A stretch of DNA of 64,000 bases. Source: Desertivirga brevis (GTDB lineage Bacteria > Bacteroidota > Bacteroidia > Sphingobacteriales > Sphingobacteriaceae). Position numbers and translations under genes: made by a program. The stretch covers positions 62,001-126,000 of the forward strand of contig NZ_JAFEWF010000004.1 of the NCBI RefSeq assembly GCF_017355835.1, in the 5' to 3' direction. This document shows, piece after piece, positions 1-7,576 of the stretch. The first letter of the stretch is position 1. Every line of letters starts with the position of its first letter. The notes under the pieces were generated by a model. It did no database searches. It was not told the DNA's origin and was given only the letters and a program-made list of their open reading frames with translations.

Positions 1-1
1 A

Positions 2-346
2 GAGTATATTAACTGTTTTAGTGAAGAAGTTCAATGTATTCTTAGGAAGATACAAGAGTGTATTCAAATGGTTGTACCCGAAGCAACGGAGACGATAAGC
101 TACGGAATCCCCACTTTCAAGCTTGCTAACAAATCACTTGTTCATTTTGCGGCTTTCAAAAAACATATTGGGTTTTATGCACTTCCTGAAGGGAATACTG
201 CCTTTGCTGAAGAACTGAAAAGCTATAAAGTGGGGAAGGGCTCTATACAATTTCCTCTGACTAAACCTATTCCTTACGACCTGATTAAGGAGATGGTGCT
301 GTTTAGAGTGGATGAGCTAAATAATATTCACATGTCAAAGAACTAA
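2..346 (+). CDS. DUF1801 (YdhG/CyaY-like fold) protein, 5'-truncated by window edge
   Basis: The reading frame is open from base 2, and the upstream codons read EYINCFSEEVQCILRKIQE, which is the usual N-terminal helix of DUF1801 proteins. The internal ATG at 68 is therefore not the real start, and the gene begins outside the window. The visible part carries the family's conserved stretch (P-E-A-T-E-T-I-S-Y-G-I-P-T-F-K) and ends with a basic/hydrophobic helix (residues IPYDLIKEMVLFRV). DUF1801 proteins are small cytosolic proteins with a YjbR/CyaY-like fold and no settled function. Nothing links it to the sugar locus that follows: a repeat-rich gap of about 410 bp separates them. Family confidence is good; function is unknown. 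Confidence 0.8.
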   Translation, partial: EYINCFSEEVQCILRKIQECIQMVVPEATETISYGIPTFKLANKSLVHFAAFKKHIGFYALPEGNTAFAEELKSYKVGKGSIQFPLTKPIPYDLIKEMVLFRVDELNNIHMSKN

Positions 347-430
347 AACCGGTTCTGCTTGCAACTACCCGTATTTGCGAAGCATGATACAAAAATACTT
401 CAATTTTGGGCATATCCAGGACTGCAAACC

Positions 431-583
431 TCCCTTGCGGCTTTTTGCGGTGATTTGCGGACATTTGCGGCGAATTGCGGAAGGATTGGTACTTTCTTCG
501 GGAACTGTTCGGGACAAAGGGGTACTTTGTTCGGAAAATTGAGGGGCTTTCCCGAACCTGCCCCGAACCTGTCTCGAAGCTGG
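431..583. repeat. Phased short tandem repeats in the 347-660 intergenic gap
   Basis: Five TTGCGG hexamers sit exactly 10 bp apart (435-440, 445-450, 455-460, 465-470, 475-480), each preceded by four variable bases. They are followed by a direct repeat GGTACTTTsTTCGG (487-500 and 522-535) and by three 11-bp units of the type CCCGAACCTGC (551-561, 562-572, 573-583). The rest of 347-660 shows no gene: the short ORFs here (for example 359-646 on plus, 303-611 on minus) have no recognisable protein and simply read through the repeats. The segment is more GC-rich than its surroundings. Confidence 0.7.
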
Positions 584-660
584 TTCCTATTTGGATCCTA
601 TTTTCTATCATCCTGTCTCGTCCTGAGAAGGGAACATTGGATGTAAAAAAATCTTAAGAT

Positions 661-722
661 AATATCGTATAGTATATAGAAAAAATGCTATATAAAAGGG
701 CATCCTTCACAATTGATATTTG
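661..722 (+). promoter_or_regulatory. Direct-repeat activator site plus -7 box, promoter of the 760 operon
   Basis: Half-site 1 is AATATCGTATA (661-671) and half-site 2 is AAAATGCTATA (682-692), 21 bp start to start. After 22 bp comes GATATTTG (715-722), matching the TTTG half and the A of the Bacteroidota -7 consensus TAnnTTTG. The whole array is 62 bp, identical in layout to five other copies in the window. Half-site 2 and the next five bases are identical to the copy upstream of susC. Transcription would start a few bases after 722, giving a short leader of about 30 nt. Confidence 0.75.
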
Positions 723-759
723 TTTAACTAAATTAGCCAGTTAAGAATTGTATTAAACA

Positions 760-2316
760 ATGAAAAGCCTGCCAATTTTCGATCTAGCAGTTATACTTCT
801 GTACCTCGTAGCGATGGTATTGGTAGGAATTTACTTCTCAAGAAAGAACAAGAATGCTGAACAGTTTACGAAGGCATCGGGACTTATTCCGGGTTGGGCA
901 ATTGGGATGTCTATTTATGCTACATTCTTAAGCAGTAACACGTTCCTGGGAGTTCCAGGGAAGGCGTTTGGAGGTAATTGGAACGCGTTTGTGTTCAGTA
1001 TATCAATGCCTTTAGCTGCCTGGGTTGCCTCTAAATATTTCGTTCCATTTTATCGTAGTACCGGTGAAATTTCTGCATATACGCACCTTGAGCATCGCTT
1101 TGGGCCGTGGGCAAGAACTTATGCTGTTATATGCTTTTTGCTTACTCAGCTTGCGCGGATGGGTTCCATATTTTTTGGAATAGCACTAAGCTTACAAGCT
1201 CTTACGGGATACTCTATGCAATTGATCATGATTGTAATGGGTATTGTAATTATTATCTATACAGTGCTGGGTGGTATAGAAGCAGTGATCTGGACGGAAG
1301 TTGTTCAAGGGGTTATAAAAACCTTCGGAGCAATCCTGATATTATATCTTATTATCACAGAAATGCCAGGCGGTGCTTCTAAAATTATCGAGATAGGACA
1401 GGCAAATGATAAGTTTAGCCTGGGCAGTTTCTCAATGAACTTTACAGAAGCGTCCTTCTGGGTTATACTTCTTTACGGTTTCTTTATCAACCTGAATAAC
1501 TTCGGGATGGACCAGAATTACATTCAAAGGTATCATACAGCCGAATCGGCTGGAGCTGCTGCAAAGTCAATCTGGCTGTGTGTGTGGTTGTATGTTCCAG
1601 CTTCATTACTGTTTTTTGTTATAGGTTCTTGTCTGTTTGCTTACTACCAGCAACATCCGGAATTGGTTGATTTAATTAAACAACAAGTTGCTGTTGAAAG
1701 AGCAGGTTTGGGAGCATCAAAGGCAGATGTAGCTGCAATTGCTGCTGGTTTGCAGGCCGCGGATTATGGCGATAAAATAATGCCTCATTTTATGGTTACT
1801 AAGATCCCTGCTGGTTTGGTCGGTCTGATAGTATCTGCAATTCTATCCGCGGCAATGAGCACTATTAGTTCTGGAATGAATGCTTCAGCTACTGTGTTCT
1901 CAGTGGATATTTACAAACGTTATTTTAAACAAGACCTTGATGAAAAGGCGAACCTTAGACTGCTGCATCTCGCTACCGTAGTTTTCGGATTTCTGGGCTT
2001 AGGAACAGGTATTGCGATGATTGGTGTCAAGAGTATCCTGGATGTTTGGTGGGAACTTTCGGGAATCTTTGCTGCAGGAATGTTAGGATTGTTCCTGCTC
2101 GGGATAATTAGTAAACAAAGTAAAAACCACGAGGCTTTAACAGCCACAATTATCGGAATATTGGTTATCATTTGGATGACCTTCTCCAACAGTATCCCTT
2201 TGGAGTATGGATATTTGAAAAATCCACTTCACAAGAACATGATTATTGTAATTGGAACCCTGACAATTTTCCTGGCCGGTGTATTCTTCACCAGGATCCG
2301 GAAAAGGGCAGAATGA
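760..2316 (+). CDS. Sodium:solute symporter (SSS/SLC5 family)
   Basis: Inner-membrane Na+-coupled importer of 518 residues with about 13 hydrophobic segments, the usual SSS size. The start MKSLPIFDLAVILLYLVAMV puts the first membrane helix at residues 6-26. The conserved SSS signature region is seen near residues 45-75 (PGWAIGMSIYATFLSSNTFLG), and the helix with SAILSAAMSTISSGMNAS is near residues 355-375. It resembles the SSS gene at 40223 far more than the one at 53309. It is first in a two-gene operon with a DHDPS-family aldolase, the same transporter-plus-aldolase pairing known for sialate (NanT-type/NanA), so the cargo may be a 2-keto-3-deoxy acid; this is inference. It is expressed from the direct-repeat promoter at 661-722. 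Confidence 0.9.
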   Translation: MKSLPIFDLAVILLYLVAMVLVGIYFSRKNKNAEQFTKASGLIPGWAIGMSIYATFLSSNTFLGVPGKAFGGNWNAFVFSISMPLAAWVASKYFVPFYRSTGEISAYTHLEHRFGPWARTYAVICFLLTQLARMGSIFFGIALSLQALTGYSMQLIMIVMGIVIIIYTVLGGIEAVIWTEVVQGVIKTFGAILILYLIITEMPGGASKIIEIGQANDKFSLGSFSMNFTEASFWVILLYGFFINLNNFGMDQNYIQRYHTAESAGAAAKSIWLCVWLYVPASLLFFVIGSCLFAYYQQHPELVDLIKQQVAVERAGLGASKADVAAIAAGLQAADYGDKIMPHFMVTKIPAGLVGLIVSAILSAAMSTISSGMNASATVFSVDIYKRYFKQDLDEKANLRLLHLATVVFGFLGLGTGIAMIGVKSILDVWWELSGIFAAGMLGLFLLGIISKQSKNHEALTATIIGILVIIWMTFSNSIPLEYGYLKNPLHKNMIIVIGTLTIFLAGVFFTRIRKRAE

Positions 2317-2389
2317 AATTGGAATTCACTCTAAAAGACTGATATCCGCTAAATCTCTCTATTGTAAAATATTAGCATAATAAATAAGA

Positions 2390-3322
2390 ATGGAAAACTC
2401 ACAAAAAGGGTTCATCCCGGTGATGCTCACGCCCTTTAATAATAACGGAAGTATTGATTTTGATACGCTTACCCGACTTACTGAGGTATATTTAGGAGCA
2501 GGGGCGAAGGGATTATTCGCGAACTGTCTCTCAAGCGAGATGTTTGAGCTGACCGACAAAGAAAGAATCGACGCGATTAAGCATGTTATAAACGTAGTAG
2601 ACGGAGCAGTCCCTGTAGTTGCCACAGGAACCTTCGGCGGTCCTATTGCGGAGCAGGCGGATTTCGTTAAAAAAGTTAATGATCAGGGTACCGAAGCGGT
2701 TATTTTGATTTCAAGTCTTTTAGCAGCAGAGAACGAGTCTGACGAAGTCTTTAATGACCGCGTTTTTGAACTGCTTAATGCAACGGATAATGTTCCTGTT
2801 GGTTTCTACGAGTGCCCTGTTCCATATAAAAGATTGTTGTCTTCATCTCAGTTGCAGAGTTTCGTATCAACCGGAAGGGTGATCTATCATAAAGACACGA
2901 GTCTGGACATAAATCAAATAAAAGACAAACTTGCTGTTACAGATGGGCATAAGTTTGGTCTATACGATGCTTATATGGTTCATGCAGTTGAATCATTAAA
3001 AGCGGGATCTGCCGGTCTTTCTTGTATCCAGGGAAATTATTTTCCGGAGTTGATCGTATGGTTATGTGACCACTACAATGACGCCAGTTTAACCAATGAA
3101 GTGCAAAGAGTTCAGGACTTCCTGATAGAGAATATGGATGTAATGCATAATGTTTATCCAATTGTTTCCAAGTACTTCCTGCAAAAGAGAGGATTGAATA
3201 TTTCAACCTTTACGCGCAGAAAAGTTGGTGCTTTCACGCAAACAATAACTAATGAAATTGAACTTCTGTATTCAAATTACAACCGTCTGCAGAATGATTT
3301 AGATCTAAAAGTAGCTATATAA
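2390..3322 (+). CDS. Dihydrodipicolinate synthase/N-acetylneuraminate lyase family aldolase
   Basis: A 310-residue (beta/alpha)8 class I aldolase of the DapA/NanA superfamily. The Schiff-base lysine is K168 in the context VIYHKDTS and the partner tyrosine is Y140 (GFYECPVPY). The usual substrate-carboxylate motif GTTGE is replaced by CLSSE (residues 46-50), so this is a divergent subgroup and not a lysine-biosynthesis DapA. Family members make or cleave pyruvate adducts. Lying 73 bp behind an SSS symporter and before a strong terminator, it probably cleaves an imported 2-keto-3-deoxy sugar acid to pyruvate plus an aldehyde. Kdo (giving D-arabinose) is one candidate because a fucose-isomerase-like gene is on the other side of the regulator. 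Substrate is not shown by sequence. Confidence 0.85.
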   Translation: MENSQKGFIPVMLTPFNNNGSIDFDTLTRLTEVYLGAGAKGLFANCLSSEMFELTDKERIDAIKHVINVVDGAVPVVATGTFGGPIAEQADFVKKVNDQGTEAVILISSLLAAENESDEVFNDRVFELLNATDNVPVGFYECPVPYKRLLSSSQLQSFVSTGRVIYHKDTSLDINQIKDKLAVTDGHKFGLYDAYMVHAVESLKAGSAGLSCIQGNYFPELIVWLCDHYNDASLTNEVQRVQDFLIENMDVMHNVYPIVSKYFLQKRGLNISTFTRRKVGAFTQTITNEIELLYSNYNRLQNDLDLKVAI

Positions 3323-3351
3323 CAGTATTGCTACCCCGTCAATAAAAATTG

Positions 3352-3392
3352 AAAAGCCCCCGTCGAGTGTAGAACTTTCGGGGGCTTTTTTT
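3352..3392 (+). terminator. Intrinsic terminator after the aldolase gene
   Basis: Perfect 11-bp stem AAAAGCCCCCG (3352-3362) with CGGGGGCTTTT (3379-3389), a 16-nt loop, and a T run to 3392. It closes the 760-3322 operon. Confidence 0.92.
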
Positions 3393-3520
3393 GCTCTTTT
3401 ACTTATGAAGAATTTTCCTAGAAATCTATTTGAGACGCATAGGGGAAATTTAGTATTGGCCTGGCAAAGGGGAACCCATAGTTATATGTCATTCCTATCA
3501 CCCTGCTATCTCCTTCCTGC

Positions 3521-3539
3521 CTTACTTACTTACTTACTT
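3521..3539. repeat. CTTA microsatellite in the 3393-3659 gap
   Basis: The tetranucleotide CTTA is repeated nearly five times. The gap between the terminator and the 3' end of the araC-type gene otherwise shows no ORF or structure that I could support. The two flanking operons converge here. Confidence 0.6.
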
Positions 3540-3659
3540 TAACAACCAGACAGAACCCAGATACAAGACAGTGAGATGGGGGAGACAAGGTTCCTATACC
3601 CTTGATCCCATTGGCATCCTTCTCGAAATAGAAATTCTGAAAAAAATTATGGAATCTGA

Positions 3660-4550
3660 CTACGCAGCGTGATGTTTAACTTTATTCAAATACTTTCTTT
3701 TGTACTCTAACGGAGTAATACCTGTAACCTTTTTAAAGTGCCGGTAGAAGTTTGATACGTTGTTGAAGCCACAATCGAAGCAAATTACTTCTGTTGGAAG
3801 CTTGTCTTCAATCAAAGACCTGCATGCATGGCTTATCCGTATTTCGATTAAGAAATCGTAATAAGTCTTTTTGGTCATTAGCTTGAAGTAACGGCAGAAG
3901 GAAGTAACGCTCAAATTACTTATCGCGGCAATTTCTTCCAACGTGATATCCTTCTTGTAATTAGCGAGTGTGTAATTGCAAACTTTATTTAGTCTGAGCG
4001 TATCAGATTCATTCGACTGGTAGAATGCACTCTGACCGTTAACAATAGTTTTGTGATCATCACTCTCCGCTAATGTCTTCAATATGGATAGGAGAATAAT
4101 AATCCGGTCCATATTAGTGGCATCCAGCGCTGAGTACATCAGTTGAATGATCTTTTCTTTTGCTGGACCTTGAATTATTAATCCGCTTTTAGCCTTTTCA
4201 TATAGCTTAGGGATCATGTAGGCTTCGGGCAAAGTCCAAAGGAACTTACCAAGGCAATCGGGTAGGAAGTGAAGAACCATGGCTTCCACCTCCATTTCCG
4301 GGTTGTTCTGGAAATACTCCTCCTTGCACCTCCAGGTATGTGGGAGATTTTCTCCCAAAAAAACGATCTCGCCTGGCGAAAAGTTGCTGATGTTATCACC
4401 GATAAACCGAACCCCTTCACCACGGATGATGTAATGTAACTCAAGTTCCGGGTGGTAATGCCAGATATTACCAAAATTCGGTTTTGTATCATGACGAATA
4501 CTGAAAGAACTCTCAAGTTTTACTGGAACTTTATGAAATAGAGGCTTCAT
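3660..4550 (-). CDS. AraC-family transcriptional regulator (cupin + AraC HTH)
   Basis: A 296-residue cytosolic one-component regulator. Residues about 20-85 form a cupin sensor domain (HYHPELELHYIIRGEG, PGEIVFLGENLPHTW), and residues about 190-290 form the two helix-turn-helix AraC domain, including ITLEEIAAISNLSVTSFCRYFK and the signature GFNNVSNFYRHFKKVTGITP. The start MKPLFHKVPVKLESSF is the normal opening of this class. It is divergent from the isomerase gene at 4831 across a 280-bp region. It is the only AraC-type protein in the window and so the best candidate to bind the six direct-repeat promoter arrays, because AraC proteins bind non-palindromic repeats about two helical turns apart. 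An AraC-domain hybrid sensor encoded elsewhere is the main alternative. Confidence 0.93.
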   Translation of the reverse strand: MKPLFHKVPVKLESSFSIRHDTKPNFGNIWHYHPELELHYIIRGEGVRFIGDNISNFSPGEIVFLGENLPHTWRCKEEYFQNNPEMEVEAMVLHFLPDCLGKFLWTLPEAYMIPKLYEKAKSGLIIQGPAKEKIIQLMYSALDATNMDRIIILLSILKTLAESDDHKTIVNGQSAFYQSNESDTLRLNKVCNYTLANYKKDITLEEIAAISNLSVTSFCRYFKLMTKKTYYDFLIEIRISHACRSLIEDKLPTEVICFDCGFNNVSNFYRHFKKVTGITPLEYKRKYLNKVKHHAA

Positions 4551-4630
4551 ACTGGATAAAATCTAATAATACACGACTATGAAAAGATATTACAAAATCG
4601 AGATGTGTGTGCAATTACTGGTTACAAGTT

Positions 4631-4638
4631 CAAATATA
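4631..4638 (-). promoter_or_regulatory. Candidate -7 box of the araC-type gene
   Basis: On the minus strand 4638-4631 reads TATATTTG, an exact TAnnTTTG box. Its -33 region would fall around 4657-4665 and so overlap half-site 1 (4661-4671) of the plus-strand array, which would allow the activator to repress its own gene. The placement is seen; the autoregulation is inference. Confidence 0.5.
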
Positions 4639-4660
4639 TATAAATGATTTGACTCATGCT

Positions 4661-4722
4661 AATATCCTACACTAAATTGATAAAAAACAACAGATTTCCG
4701 GTCGGCCGTTTCTGCAACTTTG
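4661..4722 (+). promoter_or_regulatory. Direct-repeat activator site plus -7 box, promoter of the 4831 operon
   Basis: Half-site 1 is AATATCCTACA (4661-4671). Half-site 2 is degenerate, AAAAAACAACA (4682-4692), at the same 21-bp distance. After the same 22 bp comes CAACTTTG (4715-4722), matching TAnnTTTG except for its first base. Total span is 62 bp, as in the other copies. It has the weakest second half-site of the six. The predicted leader is about 100 nt. Confidence 0.6.
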
Positions 4723-4830
4723 TTAAGTTAATAGGATAACAACGCAAAATTATAAACTTAGAATCAACCGGTTTATTGTACGATCTAATGCAACCAAAGT
4801 GTTACAGAGGGTAGTAGTTTAAAAGAAATT

Positions 4831-6435
4831 ATGAACAAAGAAACGAAAGAAGTTCTACTTGTTGCCAGTGGTGATTTAAGGCTTTCAGCTAACCAAAGTT
4901 GTTGGGCTGCCCAGGCAGAAATGGAAGCATTATTAACAGCTGCTATTGAAAAGCAAGGCTGGAAAGTAAAACGCGCACATCCTTACGATGAAGTTAAAAA
5001 ACATGGCTTTATCGATTCTCAAAAAATGGGCATGGAAGTTTTCCGTTCCATAGATCCAACCCAACCTCTTATCGTAGCTGAAAGTGTTTGGCAATATTCT
5101 CACCACGTTTTGGCAGGATTAACCACTCACCAAGGACCAATCCTCACGGTAGCAAACTGGAGCGGCCAGTGGCCGGGTCTTGTTGGAATGCTTAACCTGA
5201 ACGGTTGTTTAACAAAAGCCGGTGTAGAATATAGCACGCTTTGGAGTGAGAATTTTAACGATGAGTTTTTTGAAAGCGCTTTAAAAGAGTGGTTTAGCAC
5301 GGGCAAGATAAAGCATGATAAGAGTCATGTTAAAAGCTACGATCTGGTAAAGCTCCCTTTTGAGGATGAGCAGGCAGGTCGCGAGTTTGCTCGTGAGATA
5401 AAGCAGAATAAAGCAATAATGGGAGTGTTCGATGAAGGTTGTATGGGAATGTACAATGCTATCGTACCAGATGAGCTTCTTCATAAGACCGGAATTTTTA
5501 AAGAGAGGCTAAGTCAGTCAGGCCTTTACGCTGCAATGAGAAACGTAAAGGATGAAGAGGCGAAGGCTGTTTTAGACTGGTTGGTTCAAAAGGGAATGAA
5601 GTTTAGCTGGGGTTCTGATGAAGCTACTGAGCTAACAGAAGCACAAACGCTTGAGCAGTGCAAAATGTACATCGCAGCTACCAGAATAGCAGACGAATTT
5701 GGTTGTTCAACCATCGGTATTCAATACCAGCAAGGCTTAAAAGATCTTACAGTAGCTAGCGACCTGGTAGAAGGGCTATTGAATAACCAGGATAGACCTC
5801 CGGTTTATTCAGAGAATGGTACCGAATTATATGCAAACGATGCCTTGCCTCATTTTAATGAAGTAGATGAGTGTGCTGGAATTGATGCTTTCGTAACCTA
5901 CCACCTTTGGAAAAAGCTGGGATTACCGGGAGAAAACACTCTTCACGATATTCGTTGGGGAGAGAATTACAACGGCGATTTCGTTTGGGTATTCCTTATA
6001 TCTGGCGCCGCCCCTCCGGCACATTTTATTGATGGTTATAAAGGAGCAAGTAGTGACAGACAGCCGCCAATGTACTTCAGACTAGGTGGAGGCACTTTAA
6101 AAGGAGTAAGTAGACCAGGTTATATTGTTTGGAGCAGGGTTTACGTTAAAGATAACAAACTACAATGTGATTTAGGAGTAGGGGAGGCGGTACAATTACC
6201 AGAAGAGGAGACAACACGTCGCTGGAACGAAACAACGCCTCAATGGCCGATAATGCATGCTGTTTTAAAAGGCGTTAGTCGTGACCAACTAATGGCTCAA
6301 CATCAGGCAAACCATATTCACGTTGTTTACGCAAATGACGAGGCTTCTGCACACAAGGCTTGCCGCGTTAAAGCAGCTGCTCTTGCAGAGTTAGGGCTTG
6401 AAGTGCATTTCTGCGGGGACGTAGAATTAGTATAA
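4831..6435 (+). CDS. L-fucose/L-arabinose isomerase-family sugar isomerase
   Basis: A cytosolic protein of 534 residues resembling the FucI/AraA superfamily. The N-terminal part carries [20 protein letters not shown] and a Rossmann-like domain. The middle holds acidic motifs expected to carry the Mn2+-binding and catalytic residues ([10 protein letters not shown] near residue 200; [11 protein letters not shown] near 350). The C-terminal part ([31 protein letters not shown]) matches a FucI C-terminal domain. Family members interconvert aldoses and ketoses, and L-fucose isomerase is known to act on D-arabinose as well. It is driven by a copy of the shared promoter and followed by a DUF3826 gene. 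The substrate cannot be read from the sequence; D-arabinose from Kdo cleavage is one testable option, and L-fucose or another pectin sugar is the alternative. Confidence 0.75.
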   Translation: MNKETKEVLLVASGDLRLSANQSCWAAQAEMEALLTAAIEKQGWKVKRAHPYDEVKKHGFIDSQKMGMEVFRSIDPTQPLIVAESVWQYSHHVLAGLTTHQGPILTVANWSGQWPGLVGMLNLNGCLTKAGVEYSTLWSENFNDEFFESALKEWFSTGKIKHDKSHVKSYDLVKLPFEDEQAGREFAREIKQNKAIMGVFDEGCMGMYNAIVPDELLHKTGIFKERLSQSGLYAAMRNVKDEEAKAVLDWLVQKGMKFSWGSDEATELTEAQTLEQCKMYIAATRIADEFGCSTIGIQYQQGLKDLTVASDLVEGLLNNQDRPPVYSENGTELYANDALPHFNEVDECAGIDAFVTYHLWKKLGLPGENTLHDIRWGENYNGDFVWVFLISGAAPPAHFIDGYKGASSDRQPPMYFRLGGGTLKGVSRPGYIVWSRVYVKDNKLQCDLGVGEAVQLPEEETTRRWNETTPQWPIMHAVLKGVSRDQLMAQHQANHIHVVYANDEASAHKACRVKAAALAELGLEVHFCGDVELV

Positions 6436-6446
6436 AAGATATAACC

Positions 6447-6499
6447 AAATGAGATCTTTAGTAGTAAAAGGACTAACCAATTACTCTGAGATCTCATTT
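6447..6499 (+). other. Perfect inverted repeat between isomerase and DUF3826 genes
   Basis: AAATGAGATCT (6447-6457) and AGATCTCATTT (6489-6499) form an 11-bp perfect stem around a 31-nt loop. No T run follows, so a classical terminator is unlikely. It may be an mRNA-stability or processing hairpin inside the two-gene transcript, or an operator. Confidence 0.5.
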
Positions 6500-6558
6500 A
6501 GTTCAGGAAATTAAACCATTTATAGATCTATTATTTAAACAAAGGATCAGTGATTAAG

Positions 6559-7245
6559 ATGAAATCGACTATCAAACCATTTTTAGTATCCCTTGCGCTT
6601 ACTGCTGCCACAGCTAGCTCTGTGTATTCACAAACCAAACCTTCAGAAAAAGAATATAGACAGGTTGTAACAGGACGCGCTGATAAGATCGTTAAAGGCC
6701 TTGGCTTAACAGATACTCTACAGGCTGGTAAAGTTCGTGAAATAATAGCAGATCAGTACATTGATCTAAGTACGATTCACGATGCAAGAAATGCTAAGAT
6801 TAAGGAAGCGAAGCAAGTTAATAAAGACAATAAAGAAAAGGCAGCGGCGGAGGTGAAGAAGCTTGAAGCAAAAGCTGATAAGAAGCTAGCAAAGCTCCAT
6901 AAATTCTTCTTGAAAAAATTATCAAAACAACTAAATGCCCAACAGATAGAAGGTGTGAAAAACGGATTGACCTATAATGTTTTACCTAATACCTACCAGG
7001 CCTATCAGGAGATGTTGCCAAATTTAACTGAGGAGCAAAAGAAGCAGATATTAGCATGGCTAACAGAAGCAAGAGAACGTGCAATGGACGCAGAATCTTC
7101 AGAAAAGAAACACGCTTGGTTTGGAAAGTATAAAGGCAAGATCAATAATTACCTATCAGCAGCGGGTATAGATATGAATAAGGAGGGAAAAGCATGGCAG
7201 GAACGAATTAAAGCGCAAAAAGCACAGCAAACTAACTCAAATTAG
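6559..7245 (+). CDS. DUF3826 secreted protein
   Basis: A 228-residue protein whose start is set at the ATG at 6559 because it gives a clean signal peptide (MKSTIKPFLVSLALTAATASSVYSQ); a GTG nine bases upstream is in frame. The mature part is strongly helical and charged, with the family motifs ADKIVKGLGLTD, the IADQYIDLSTIHDARN stretch and LTEEQKKQILAWLTEAREQ-like helices. DUF3826 proteins are periplasmic or surface proteins of unknown function that recur in Bacteroidota pectin loci. A second family member lies at 33909, so two copies serve this locus. Its position next to the isomerase and before the susC promoter is consistent with co-regulation. Confidence 0.85.
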   Translation: MKSTIKPFLVSLALTAATASSVYSQTKPSEKEYRQVVTGRADKIVKGLGLTDTLQAGKVREIIADQYIDLSTIHDARNAKIKEAKQVNKDNKEKAAAEVKKLEAKADKKLAKLHKFFLKKLSKQLNAQQIEGVKNGLTYNVLPNTYQAYQEMLPNLTEEQKKQILAWLTEARERAMDAESSEKKHAWFGKYKGKINNYLSAAGIDMNKEGKAWQERIKAQKAQQTNSN

Positions 7246-7254
7246 CCTAATGTT

Positions 7255-7316
7255 AAGATCGTATAATCTTAAGCGAAAATGCTATATAAAATAGTTGTTA
7301 CAACAAGTTAAATTTG
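7255..7316 (+). promoter_or_regulatory. Direct-repeat activator site plus -7 box, promoter of the susCD operon
   Basis: Half-site 1 is AAGATCGTATA (7255-7265), half-site 2 is AAAATGCTATA (7276-7286), and 22 bp later TAAATTTG (7309-7316) is an exact TAnnTTTG box. The 16 bases 7276-7291 are identical to 682-697. Half-site 1 starts 10 bp after the DUF3826 stop codon. Confidence 0.8.
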
Positions 7317-7576
7317 AGATATAACAAATAGCCAATAACAAATTAAAATTTTCTCAAGTTTTGAAATCTGAATTCTTTAGCAATTCAGTAGTAATTTTTA
7401 ATAGTTACTAGCCGATTTAATAACACTTTCAATAATATATATGAATTTACTTATACACTCCTCAGCTTAACCAGCGCCCGTTTATGTGATTTCAATTGTT
7501 TCAAACCCTGAATCCTCCACAATTTAGTTGTGGGTAGGGGAACTTATTTTTTAATGTAATAAACTAACAATAATTT
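7317..7576 (+). promoter_or_regulatory. Long untranslated leader of susC
   Basis: If transcription starts just after 7316, the susC mRNA has a leader of roughly 255 nt, far longer than the 30-140 nt predicted for the other five promoters. Two inverted repeats fall in it: CTGAATT/AATTCAG (7368-7374 and 7382-7388) and CCACAA/TTGTGG (7517-7522 and 7528-7533). The second is 44 nt before the start codon. No reading frame was found here. Confidence 0.5.

Noticed and set aside
603..617. TATCATCCTGT, first taken as a copy of the ATCCTA motif upstream of the gene at 760
   Set aside because: No second half-site at 21 bp and no -7 box at 22 bp; the true array is at 661-722.
359..646. ORFs of 60-102 codons across the 347-660 repeat region
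   Set aside because: They read through phased repeats in several frames and match no family.
7421..7437. TAACACTTTCAATAATA, considered as the susC regulatory site
   Set aside because: It does not keep the half-site pattern or a correctly spaced -7 box, unlike 7255-7316.
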